Assembly: GCF_910589235.1 (NCBI RefSeq) | Contig: NC_060966.1 | Span: 744,001-808,000 of the forward strand | Direction: 5' to 3' | Source: Vespa crabro | Lineage: Eukaryota; Arthropoda; Insecta; Hymenoptera; Vespidae | Length of the DNA: 64,000 bases | Part shown: positions 28,832-38,830 of the stretch, in pieces | Numbering within the stretch: the first letter of the stretch is position 1 | Layout of the letters: every line of letters begins with the position of its first letter | Made by a program: the position numbers and the translations under genes | Notes under the pieces: model-generated | Database searches by the model: none | Told to the model about the DNA's origin: nothing | Seen by the model: the letters and a program-made list of their open reading frames with translations, nothing else

Positions 28832-29134
28832 TATAATATCTTAATTTTTTTATTTTATCTCGTTTTAATTAGGGTGAAGTGACAAACGGAAATATGTTTC
28901 TCTGTGAACAAAGAAACGACAATTCACGTTTATTGTTCACTCTGTTAAATTTTATATTTTACTCTCGTACTACTTCTCTCGTCTACGTTCTATTTCTTAC
29001 TGGCAGTTTCTCTCCCCAAATCTTAACGGCTCGCTTTGTAGGTAACAAAAGAATTTTTAGAAAACAAAAACAAAGGAAGAGCGGGCCATGAGACGCGTGA
29101 CAAATCTACCTGGAGAAAGTATACTTTCTTTACA
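28832..29134 (-). repeat. 3' LTR of the gypsy element
   Basis: This 303-bp repeat matches 33305-33607 except for 10 substitutions and no indels. On the minus strand it begins TGTAAAGAAAG, directly after the polypurine tract, as expected. The other end reads GATATTATA and lacks the usual terminal CA. Either the terminus is unusual or the shared sequence stops a few bases short of the true end. Confidence 0.9.
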
Positions 29135-32100
29135 TCTCCCCCCCCCCCCGACCGGATAAAGTATCAACAATATTTAATCCTATTCTCCATCCTCTGTAAT
29201 CGGAAGTAGTTTTGTTATGTGGAAGAATCCGGTTTTTTGTTTTTATTTCGTATATAGACTTTGAAATTTTTTTTATTATTTGGAAAGGGCCAATTCTCAA
29301 TTCGTCTAATTTCTTTCTATTCAACCTATTGCCATCTTCTATATACACCAAATCTCCTGTGTTAAATTGGTGATGCGTTCTATTCTTATTAAATATTCTT
29401 TTGTTATATTCATGTGATCTTTTTGTTCTTTCTAGGGATAGTTCTTTATCTCTTATCCAATTTTCTTTATCATTTTTTCTTTTTTTTATCTCTTCTGATA
29501 GAATGCTGGTGATTGTGCCATCTAACAAATATTTAGGCGTGAAGCTGGTTACTGTATGCTCTGTTTCATTGTATTTATCCAAACATTCTCTAGCGATCGT
29601 TGTCCAAGCTCTTTTTTTCCTTTCTCGTTTATTCTGCATCTTATTTTGTTTACTAATGTCTGATTCAGTCTCTCGTTCAGACCGTTGGAAAAGGGCGCAT
29701 TGACAGCCGTAAAAATCAGTTTCGTATCCTTTTTTATGAGAAATTCCGTAAATTCTTTTGAGTTTATTCCCGGGTATTGATCTGCGAATATCACTCCTAT
29801 TATGTCGGTTTCTAGTATTCCACTTATCAGCTTGATGAAATCCGTTGCACTCTGGGTTTTTGATGTTCTCATGAACGCGTATCTTGTAAAATGATCCACC
29901 AGTAGATGAAGGTATCTTTATGTTGATCTTTGTCCTCCGAAGCCTCCGATGGTATCTATTGACAAGATGTCGAACGGTTGCGTTGCCGGTCCTAGTTGTG
30001 ACATTCGTCCATATTTTCCTTGCTCCCTAGATTTGTTCTTAATGCATATTTCGCAGTTTTGGCAAACTTTTCTTATATTTGCCGTTATTCCTTTAGCTGT
30101 GTAGTAAGGAGATATCCTGCTTATCAATTGTTTGATGCCTATATGACACCATTCAGAATGTATTTCTTTAATTAATTTTAAGCTTAGTTCTGTAGATAAG
30201 ACTATTTTTTCTTTGTTTCTAATTTTTTTATAGAATATCCCGTCTTTTTCTATTAGTTTTGATTTGGTCTTTTGCAATGTTATATTTTCTTTTTGATCTG
30301 TTTTTATTTCTTTTATTTTTATTAGGTTGATTATTCTTAGTATTTCTTCCGTATTTTCGGATGATTCCAGTACTGGATTTCTGCTTAGACTATCTGCTTC
30401 AGCGTTATCTTATCCCGGAATATATTTTATTTGAAAGTCATATTGAGATAAATAATATGTTAATTCTCCAAGTTCTTCATCAGTTCTAGCTTTTATATTC
30501 ATACCTTCTAATGATTTATGGTCTGTGAATATCGTGAATTTTCTTCCGATCAACCAATGTTGCCAATATTTTATCGCTTCCTTTATTGCCAGGCATTCTA
30601 AATAAATTGCCTTTTTTCTCTTTTGTGAATCATTTAACTTTTTCGAAAAGTATGCTACTGGCTTTTCTTTACCATCACTCTGTACTTGCTTAAATATCGC
30701 AACAATGTCTTCCAGTGATGCATCCGTGTAAATTCTTATTGGTAAATTCCTGTCAAATATTTGCAACACTGGTTGAGAGCATAGTAGATTTTTTATACCT
30801 TTGAAGGATTTCTCACACACCTCAGACCATATGAACTTTTCATTTTTTCTTAACAGTCTATGTAATGGGTTTAGTTGTATTGAGCTTTTCGGTATGTATT
30901 CGTGATAAAAGTTTATTTTTCCAAGAAATTGTCTAATGTTCTTTTGAGTTTTTGGAGTAGGAAAATTTCGTATTGAAATTAGATTATCCTTTACTGGTCT
31001 TACTGTATTGTGCTCTATTATGTGTCCGAGATATTTCACTGATTCTGTTGCAAATGTACATTTTTTAAATTTTAGTCTGAAACCTTCGTTTACTATTACC
31101 TTCATTACTCTTTCTATGTGTTCTATGTGTTCTTCAAATGATACTGAAAAACTTAATATGTCGTCTATGTAATTCTCTGACAAATCTTTCAATTTGTGCT
31201 TTCTTAGAATATTCGATACTATTCTCTGGAAAATGGCTGGTGATGTTTTTAGTCCGAACGGTAGACATGTCCACTGGAAGTATCCCTCTTGTGTAACGAA
31301 TCCAGTTTTTTGTCTATCTTCAATACGTAATGGAATTGATCAGAAAGCGGAATGTATATCTAATGTGGTGAAGTATTTACAGTTTCTTGCTTTTAATATT
31401 AAATCCTCTATTAATGGAAATGGTTGAGCTTGTGGTGTAACTATCTTGTTTAATTCACGAAAATCTATACACAATCGTGATCGTTTGTTTTCATCTTTCA
31501 TGAATGCCAGAGTTACTGGTGCTGCAAACGGACTATAAGATTCTTCGATCAGTTTATTTTCTAATAGTTTTGCTACTTGATTTTCTATCTCTTTTTTATC
31601 TTCTATAGTGCACCTATATGGTCTCTTACTGCAGCATTTATCAACCTGTAAGTCTACTCGCGCTTCGTAGTCCGAAACGGTGCCTACATCATATTTGCTT
31701 TTTGCAAGTTTAAATTATATTTTTCTATTAGTTTTTTTATCTTTGTTTTTTTTAGTATTATCCAAGTGATTCAGATCTGATCTAAATTCGTCCTCATTCA
31801 CATGTTCGTTAAAGTTAATTTTAACTTCTTTTATTTCTTTCTTTGTATCCAATGAACTTATATTTTCTTTTGTCTGTGTTTCTCTCATTCGAGATATTTG
31901 TAGATTTTCATCTTGGGTCAGTTTGAATTTCTTTATCAAATCCAACCCAATAATAAAATCTTCAAAGTCATTTCTTTCTACGATAAATACGTCAACGTAT
32001 TCTTCTTTATCGAAAATTTTTATTTTAATGGTTACTAAACCTTTTGTTTGTATCACACCATTGACCGTTTTTAAAAATATTTTATTTTTATCTTTTATCT

Positions 32101-32200
32101 CTTTTTCTTTTTTTTATTTTAACTAGTTTCGAATTTATTAGAGAGACTTGGGAACCTGGGTCATATGTTCCGTTTACTTCTAACATCTCTTCTAATATCA
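29130..32200 (-). pseudogene. Gypsy pol: protease, reverse transcriptase, RNase H, integrase
   Basis: The polyprotein processes and copies element RNA and integrates the DNA. Protease: active-site-like YDPGSQVSLIN near 32130-32165. Reverse transcriptase: CIDFRELNKI, then LDIHSAF followed by an in-frame TGA (31340-31342), LPFGLKTSPAIFQR and the catalytic YIDD near 31161-31172. RNase H: YTDAS, the Glu in LECLAIKEA, and FTDHKSLE. Integrase: a zinc-binding region ending CQNCEIC, catalytic Asp in LSIDTIGGFGG, Asp in ADQYPG, Glu in NGLNERLNQT, and a C-terminal GDLVYIEDGNRLNRKKLDE. Further breaks: stops at 30410-30412 and just upstream of 29900, and frameshifts in A-runs near 32110, 31720-31740 and 29610. 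The protease frame overlaps the end of gag in the +1 frame. Non-autonomous now. Confidence 0.9.
29135..29149 (-). other. Polypurine tract of the gypsy element
   Basis: On the minus strand twelve G residues followed by AGA directly precede the LTR's TGTAAAG. This is the position of the plus-strand primer in LTR retrotransposons. The end of the pol frame reads through it and stops at 29130-29132, inside the LTR. Confidence 0.85.
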
Positions 32201-33282
32201 TCTTTACTTTGATCAATGGTGTGGTTATTTGTTTTTTGTTCATTGCATAGGTCTACTTCTATCATCGAGTTGCTTTTGTTTATTCTGGTTTCTTTTCTAA
32301 ACCAACAGGCGTCCTCTGAGTGATATCTAATATCTTTGTTTAGTTTTTCACAGTTCTTACATGGTCTTTTCTCTTCAAATTTCTTGTTGTTATCTTGTCT
32401 TTCCTCTTTCTTCTTTTTAAAATTGTTCTTACTTACCAGATTTTCACATTTCTTTTTCTCATATAATAGTTCTGTCGAATTTTGATACTTTTCTCTGTCT
32501 ATCTTATTTCTTATAAATTCTGGTAGTCCTGCTGCTATAAGCATTATCAGGGTCTTCGTACCTATATTGTTGTCCATACCGAGTAGTAGTTTTTCCTTCT
32601 TCATAGCGTACTCCATCAGTGAACCTTCCTTATATCTGTAGGATGTAGCGTATATACCTGTATTCCATCCCTTGTCTGCAAATGATTTCAAGAACTTTTG
32701 TTTCCATTCGTTCCAACTAGCCTCCATTGTTAAGGCTGTTAATGTTGCTGAGTGCCAATCCACATATGCTCTGTCAAGGAATAATCTTAGGATTTCGATT
32801 TTTGTGTTATCTCTATTAATTTTGAATCTTTGACACGCTTTTTCAAATGTCTCCAACCATTGTTCTGCATTTGAATGTTTGCACACAAATTTTTCGATCA
32901 TAAATTGTCCCGATATACTCTTTAAATCTATTTGGTGTCCTTTTTTCTGTGCGGGTTCTACTATGACTTTCTCTACTACTTCGTCTAGGTATAGATCATT
33001 GAATATTACGTTTCCATTTTCGTCGAAATACGTACCTTCCATTTCCTGTGTGCATTTAATCCAAATTTTTTTCTCCTGGCCTCTTTGATTGAGGCTTTTT
33101 TTCATTCTCTTATAACTTTCCGTTTTTATTAGTTCGCTGTGATTACTTACGAATTTCTCGTTTTCCGGCAATATGTATTTTTCTTTATCCTCAGTTGCGA
33201 TAAAGGTTATAGCAATCACGTTTGTATTTCTGACGCTTGGTGATGCCACACATTTAAACGCAAACCGTAGTTTTCCTTCCAT
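32161..33282 (-). CDS. Gypsy gag
   Basis: An open frame of 373 codons from an ATG at 33282, 22 bases inside the 5' LTR boundary. Gag forms the particle that packages element RNA. The centre carries the retrotransposon gag core, with phrases DWHSATLTAL, WKQKFLKSFADKGW and KEGSLMEYAMKKEKLL. Near the C-terminus a variant zinc knuckle, C-x2-C-x9-H-x4-C (CKNCEKL...YHSEDAC), precedes a basic tail. The frame ends inside the start of protease, which continues in the +1 frame relative to gag. A TTG three codons upstream would also be in frame, but ATG is the natural start. It is intact by reading frame only; whether it is functional is unknown, and pol is broken. Confidence 0.85.
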   Translation of the reverse strand: MEGKLRFAFKCVASPSVRNTNVIAITFIATEDKEKYILPENEKFVSNHSELIKTESYKRMKKSLNQRGQEKKIWIKCTQEMEGTYFDENGNVIFNDLYLDEVVEKVIVEPAQKKGHQIDLKSISGQFMIEKFVCKHSNAEQWLETFEKACQRFKINRDNTKIEILRLFLDRAYVDWHSATLTALTMEASWNEWKQKFLKSFADKGWNTGIYATSYRYKEGSLMEYAMKKEKLLLGMDNNIGTKTLIMLIAAGLPEFIRNKIDREKYQNSTELLYEKKKCENLVSKNNFKKKKEERQDNNKKFEEKRPCKNCEKLNKDIRYHSEDACWFRKETRINKSNSMIEVDLCNEQKTNNHTIDQSKDDIRRDVRSKRNI

Positions 33283-33304
33283 TATAAGCAAAGAATTATC
33301 GTTT

Positions 33305-33607
33305 TATAATATCTTAATTTTTTTATTTTAACTCGTTTTAATTAGGGTGAAGTGAAAAACGGAAATATGTTTTTCTGTGAACAAAGAAACGACAATTCAC
33401 GTTTATTGTTCACTCTGTTAAATTTTATATTTTACTCTCGTACTACATCTCTCCTCTACGTTCTATTTCTTACTGCCAGTTTCTCTCCCCAAATCTTAAC
33501 GGCTCGCTTTGTAGGTAACAAAAGAATTTGTAGATAACAAAAACAAAAGAAGGGCGGGCCATGAGACGCGTGACAAATCTACCTGGAGAAAGTATACTTT
33601 CTTTACA
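33305..33607 (-). repeat. 5' LTR of the gypsy element
   Basis: The partner of 28832-29134, with equal length and 10 substitutions. Only 22 bases separate it from the gag ATG. I could not assign a tRNA primer-binding site in that short stretch. Confidence 0.9.
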
Positions 33608-35639
33608 AAAATAATAAATATAATTACGATATGAACGACAAAAATAATAATAATAATAATAATAATAATTACGATAAAAACGATAATAACGATTATAATA
33701 TTAACGTTAAAAACGATAATTACGGAAACAATGATAATAATAGTAGTAATAATAACAATATTAATAATAATAACACCAATGACGATAATAACTGTAGGAT
33801 TAATAACAATAATAACTACATTTGCGATAATAACGATATTAACGAAAAATAATATCGATAATAACGAAGATATCGATAATAATAATAACAATATTAAAAA
33901 TAATATCGATAATAATAATAATAACAATAACAATAATAACGATAATAATTAAAACAGTAATAACAAAAGTAACGAAAATAAAAAGAATAGTAACAATAAT
34001 AAAAATTATAAAGATAATAAAGGTTTTTAATAATATTAATAATAAAGACAAGAACGATATTAACGATAATAAAAATAATAACGATAATAGTAATAATTAT
34101 AACTATAATAACAACGAAAATTTCGATAATAAAAATAATAATAATAACGTTAATAATGATAATAGTATTAATATTAATAAAGATAAACACGATAATAACG
34201 ATAATAATCATAAATATATTAAAAATGATAAAAGCAATATTAACGATAATATCGATAATATTAATAATAATAATAACAACAAAATCGATAATAATGATAA
34301 TTACGATAGTAATAATAATAATAATAAAAAACAGATATTTACTATATTAACAATAACAATAATAACGTTAACATCGATAATAATAATAACAATATTATCG
34401 ATAATAACGATAGTAATGAAAATAATAATAACATTAATAACAATAATAAAGAGAATAACGATAAAAGTAATAAAGATAGTAACGACAATAGCAATAATAA
34501 TAATTACGATAATAATGATAATAACGATAAAAATAATAATAAATATAAAAAGATAATAACGATAATAACGAAAAACAATGATAATAATGATAATAACGAA
34601 TACAATAATAATAATAACAATTTTAACTATAACAACGAAAATGTCGTTGATAAAAATAACAATTATAACAATAATAACAATAATATCGTTAATAATAATA
34701 ACGATAATAACGATAAAAGTAATAACGATAATAACATATAAAATCGATAATAATAATGACAATATTAACGATTATATCGCTAATTTTAAAAAATAATTTC
34801 AAGAATAGCAATATTAACGATTATAATGATAATAACGATAATAATAGTAATAAAAATAACAATATTACAATAGTAACGATATTAACGATAATAACGATTA
34901 TAATAGTACCAATAATAACAATCATAACAACTATAACTATATTAACGATAATAAAAATAACGATAATATCGATAATGTCGATAAAAATAATAACAATATT
35001 AAAGATAATGTCGATAATAATAATAATTATGACAATAAAAACGATAATAACGTCAATAACGATAATAGTAATTATAATAATAATGATGGTAACGAAAATA
35101 ATTATAATAATTATAACGATAGTGACGGTAATAATAATAATGTTATAACGATGGTAACGATAATTACAATAATAACAATAGTTATAATAACGATAATAGC
35201 AATAATAATAATAACGGATAATGACGGTAATAACGATAAAACTAATAATAATAATAACGATGATAAATATAATTTGAACAAAAATTGTAATAATAATAAT
35301 AATATTAACGACAATAACTATAATAATAATAGTAATATCGATAATAACGTTAATAATGATAATAACAATATTAGTAATACCAAAAATAACAATAACAAAG
35401 ATAATTACAATACTAAAATTAATAAAAATATTAACGATAATATGGATAATAGCGATAATAACGGTAATCGCGATAATTACGATAATTACGATAATAATAA
35501 AAATAATAATAATAATATGAATAACAATGATAATAAAGTTATTTTTATCAATAAAAACGATTCTAACGATAATAACGATAATAATGATAATAATAACAAC
35601 GATAATAAGTGTAATAACGATAATATGGATAAAAACGCC

Positions 35640-35681
<42 letters not shown>

Positions 35682-36360
35682 GATATTAACGATAATAATA
35701 GTAGGAATATTAACATTAATAACAATAAAGTGATATTAATAATAATATTAATAACGATAATAACGATATTAGTGATAATAATAATAATAATACAGATAGA
35801 AACGATATTACTGATACAAACTATAATAGTGATAATAGCGATAATATGAATAATAATAATAACAATTATAACTATAATAACAATAATAATATAAACAATA
35901 ATAACGATAATAACGATAATAACGATAATAATGATATTAATAATAATAATAATATCGATAATAATGATAAGAACGATTAGAACGATATAAGAATAATGAC
36001 AATAATAACAATAATAACGAGAACAACGACAATAAAAATAATATTAATTACGATAATAACGATAATAGGGAGAATAACGGTACTAACGATAATAACGACA
36101 ATAATAATAATAATAATAACGATAATATCGATAATAACGTAAATAATAGTAGTAGTAATTACAATAATAACGATAATAACGAATAGAATGATAATAATAT
36201 TAATAATTATAATAACGATAATAAAGATAATAACTATAATAATAGTATTAATAATAATATCGTTTATAATGATAATAATAATAATAATATTAATAACAAT
36301 AATAACGATAATAACGATAATAGTAATATTATTAATAACGATAACAAAGATACTAACGAC

Positions 36361-36419
<59 letters not shown>

Positions 36420-36649
36420 GAATAATAATAATAATAATAATAATAGTAATAATAGTAATAATAATAGTAACGATAATTAGTATAATAACGATAATTATAG
36501 TAGTAATAATAACAATAATAACATTAATAACGATAATAACGTTAATAATGATAACAATAATAACGATAATATCGATTATAATGACAATATTATCGATATT
36601 AACGATAAGAATAATAATAATATTAAAGTAAATAACGTAATTAACGTTA
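33608..36649 (+). repeat. A-rich triplet array, outer block between gypsy element and R1 3' end
   Basis: About 3 kb of degenerate AAT/AAC/GAT repeat. Its beginning (33655-33860) resembles 18880-19130, and 34555-34730 partly resembles 1860-2000, so the same higher-order words circulate in inner and outer arrays. A nearly pure AAT run lies at 36358-36443. It ends at the poly(A) of the R1 3' end. No gene is seen. Confidence 0.9.
36358..36443. repeat. Nearly pure (AAT)n microsatellite
   Basis: About 28 AAT triplets with one AAG interruption, about 200 bases from the R1 3' terminus. Confidence 0.9.
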
Positions 36650-36940
36650 TTTTTTTTGAAGGTCTGAGAATGCCAATGAATGTCAATCTCATGCGCACTG
36701 ACCCTTGGAACCTGCAGACTAGAAGAACTCTTTACCCTTTGGGTCTCCCATTAAAGTTCCTAGGGTGTTGGGGTTACCGTAGGAATAGACACTACCGACT
36801 AAACTCATATCCATCCTATTGGCATAGTGAAACCATGTGACATTATTTCGAGATGACGTCACTTCATCATGTCCCATTAAATAGGAATCCCACGATTTGG
36901 CACTTCGTGGCAGGAACCTGGTGAAACGATGGTGGCACTT
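36650..36940 (-). other. R1-like 3' UTR with short poly(A)
   Basis: The non-coding sequence after the ORF2 stop (TAG at 36941-36943), ending in eight A residues before the array. A poly(A)-like end joined to target sequence is the usual 3' terminus left by target-primed reverse transcription. Its unit 1 counterpart is outside the window. Confidence 0.7.
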
Positions 36941-37565
36941 CTATGGGGCGCCCATCTCCTTCATCTTTTTACGTAAGATTGCCCTCATTTTGCAGGCAAT
37001 CCTGCTCCACTTCTTCTGCCCTTGCAGCATTTTCTCGACTATGCTGTCCGGCGAGATGTCTCCGAGCTCCTGTTCCAAGGCAAATCGTTCGGCGCACAAC
37101 AGTGCGCATATGAAAAAAGTGTGGTGGGCATCGTCGACGTTTGAGTGGCCAAAGGGATAGTTTCCATCAGCAACCTTCCTCATTATTGCGAGGTAGGAGC
37201 AGAACAGGTCATGCCCTGTCAGGAAATGTGTGAGGGAGAAATCTAATTCTCCCGCCTCCGGGTTTATCCAGTTCTCTAGTCGGTTGATGAGTCGGGCTTT
37301 AGTAGTTTCCTGCTTCCATCTGCTTTGCCAGGTCTCGATGCTGGTAGACCTTGCGAGACTTGATGCCTTCTCCTTACCCAAAACGGACCTCTGTTGGTGG
37401 AGGAATTGTCTCTCCTGGCCTAGTAGATCAATCGGGATTTCCCCCACGACGAATAGAAATGCGGGCTCAGAGACTGTGCGGTAAAAGCACGCGATTTGGA
37501 GAGCTCCCCTCCACCGTACCGCTGCTATGCGCTTGCGATATTTCTCCTTTTGCAGCGCATCGGCA
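36941..37565 (-). pseudogene. R1-like ORF2 C-terminal part, unit 2
   Basis: About 208 codons open from the array junction to a TAG stop. It begins ADALQKEKYRKRIA and carries YRTVSEPA, IPIDLLGQERQ, WQSRWKQETTKARLI and FLTGHDLFCSYL, followed by the region of the R1 zinc-binding tail. In the family this tail normally has C-x2-C, then H, then C. Here the first two cysteines are replaced (GNYPFGHS), while HHTFFIC keeps the His and last Cys. The tail is thought to bind element RNA or target DNA, so the loss adds to the evidence that the copy is dead. There is no start codon. Seventeen of about 101 residues differ from unit 1. Confidence 0.85.
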
Positions 37566-37904
37566 ATAATAACGATAATAACGGTATCAACGAAAATAAT
37601 AATAATGATAATAATGATATTTTCGATAATAACGATAATAAAAGTAGTAATAGTAAAAATAATAACAATAACAGCGATAATAACGAAATTAAGGATAAAA
37701 TAATATCGATAATAACGATAATAAAGATAATAATAATAACAATATTAACGATAATATCGATAATAATATTAATAATAAGAATAATAACGATGAAAACGAT
37801 AATAATATTAATAATAATAATAAAGATAACAACGATATTAACGATAATAACGATAAAAATTATAACAATAATAACGATAATAACGATAATAATGAAAATT
37901 ACGA

Positions 37905-38620
37905 TAATAATAATAACGATAATAGGATTAATAATAATAACGACAATAACGATAATAATAATAATACTAATAAATATAACAACGACATAAACGATAATAA
38001 CGATAATCATGATAAAAACGACAATAGTAATAATAAGTATAAGGTTAATAACAGTAACAACGATAATAATAATAGTAATAATAAAGATAAAAACGAAATT
38101 AACGATATTGACAATAATAATGATAACAATTATAACAATATTACGTTAATAATAATAATAAGGATAATAATAATAATTATAATAACAATATTAACGATAA
38201 AATCAATAATAGTAATAACAAATGTATCGATAATAACATAATAAAGATAATAATAATAACGATAATAGGATTAATAATAATAACGATAATAGGATTAATA
38301 ATAATAACGATAATAATAATAATACTAATAAATATAACAACGACATGAACGATAATAACGATAATCATGATAAAAACGACAATAGTAATAATAAGTATAA
38401 GGATAATAACAGTAACAACGATAATAATAGTAGTAATAATAAAGATAAAAACGATATTAACGATATTGACAATAATAATGATAACAATAATAACAATATG
38501 ACGTTAATAATAATAATAAGGATAATAATAATAATAATAATAACAATATTAACGATAAAATCAATAATAGTAATAACAAATGTATCGATAATAACATAAT
38601 AAAGATAATAATAATAACGA
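37905..38620. repeat. Local tandem duplication, period 358 bp, two copies
   Basis: The word GATAAAAACGACAATAG at 38011 recurs at 38369, and the sequences stay aligned with few differences. Both copies carry the rare words AATAAGTATAAGG and AAATGTATCGATAATAACAT. 358 is not a multiple of three, so the triplet phase shifts between the copies. Confidence 0.85.
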
Positions 38621-38624
38621 TAAT

Positions 38625-38830
38625 AACGATAACAACAATAAAAACGATAATAATAATTGCGATAATAACGATAATAATAATAATAATAATAATAACAATA
38701 ATAACGATAACAACAATAAAAACGATAATAATAATAACGATAATAACGATAATAATAATAATAATAATAACAATCATAACGATAACAACAATAAAAACCA
38801 TAATATTGAAAACGATAATAACGATAATAA
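38625..38830. repeat. Tandem repeat, period 75-78 bp, about 2.7 copies
   Basis: The word GATAACAACAATAAAAAC begins at 38628, 38706 and, slightly changed after position 16, 38781. The spacers are similar runs of AAT and AACGAT. It follows directly on the 358-bp duplication. Confidence 0.75.

Larger units (their letters stand above)
28832..33607 (-). mobile_element. Ty3/gypsy LTR retrotransposon, 4.8 kb, degenerate
   Basis: A full-length but mutated element read on the minus strand: 5' LTR (33305-33607), gag, pol with protease, reverse transcriptase, RNase H and integrase in gypsy order, polypurine tract, 3' LTR (28832-29134). I count 10 differences between the two 303-bp LTRs (3.3%). Gag is open but pol has several stops and frameshifts. 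I see no envelope gene: integrase runs straight into the polypurine tract. No convincing target-site duplication is visible in the flanking triplet repeat. It is inserted in the outer array of unit 1. Confidence 0.92.
1..37260. repeat. Macro-unit 1 of a ~37-38 kb tandem repeat
   Basis: This is the first of two copies of a compound unit: R1 3' fragment, inner triplet array, R1 5' fragment, outer triplet array. The outer array of this copy carries a gypsy element. Anchor points recur downstream: position 1 matches 37261, the hairpin at 19433 matches that at 57475, and the R1 5' edge at 22120 matches 60163. Array sequence next to these anchors also aligns, for example 306-760 with 37566-38010 and 22190-25300 with 60238-62640. 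The unit's true start lies to the left of the window, because the R1 fragment is cut by the window edge. Confidence 0.8.
36650..37565 (-). mobile_element. R1-clade retrotransposon 3' end, unit 2
   Basis: The 3' part of an R1-like element: the ORF2 tail (37565-36941), a 3' UTR of about 280 bases and a terminal run of eight A (minus strand, 36650-36657) joining the triplet array. The 5' cut at 37565 is at the same codon as in unit 1. With the 5' part at 56781-60163 it makes one element in order and orientation, lacking only the ORF2 segment between reverse transcriptase and tail. Confidence 0.85.

Noticed and set aside
28832..33607. An envelope gene in the gypsy element, which would make it an errantivirus
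   Set aside because: Integrase runs directly into the polypurine tract and LTR, leaving no room for one.
28820..33620. Target-site duplication of 4-6 bp around the gypsy element
   Set aside because: Left flank ends AATAG and right flank starts AAAAT. No match was found that could be told apart from repeat background.
36897..37569. Plus-strand frames over the R1 3' part (87, 84 and 72 codons), with counterparts at 27-309
   Set aside because: Antisense to the ORF2 tail, which has the R1 family phrases on the minus strand.
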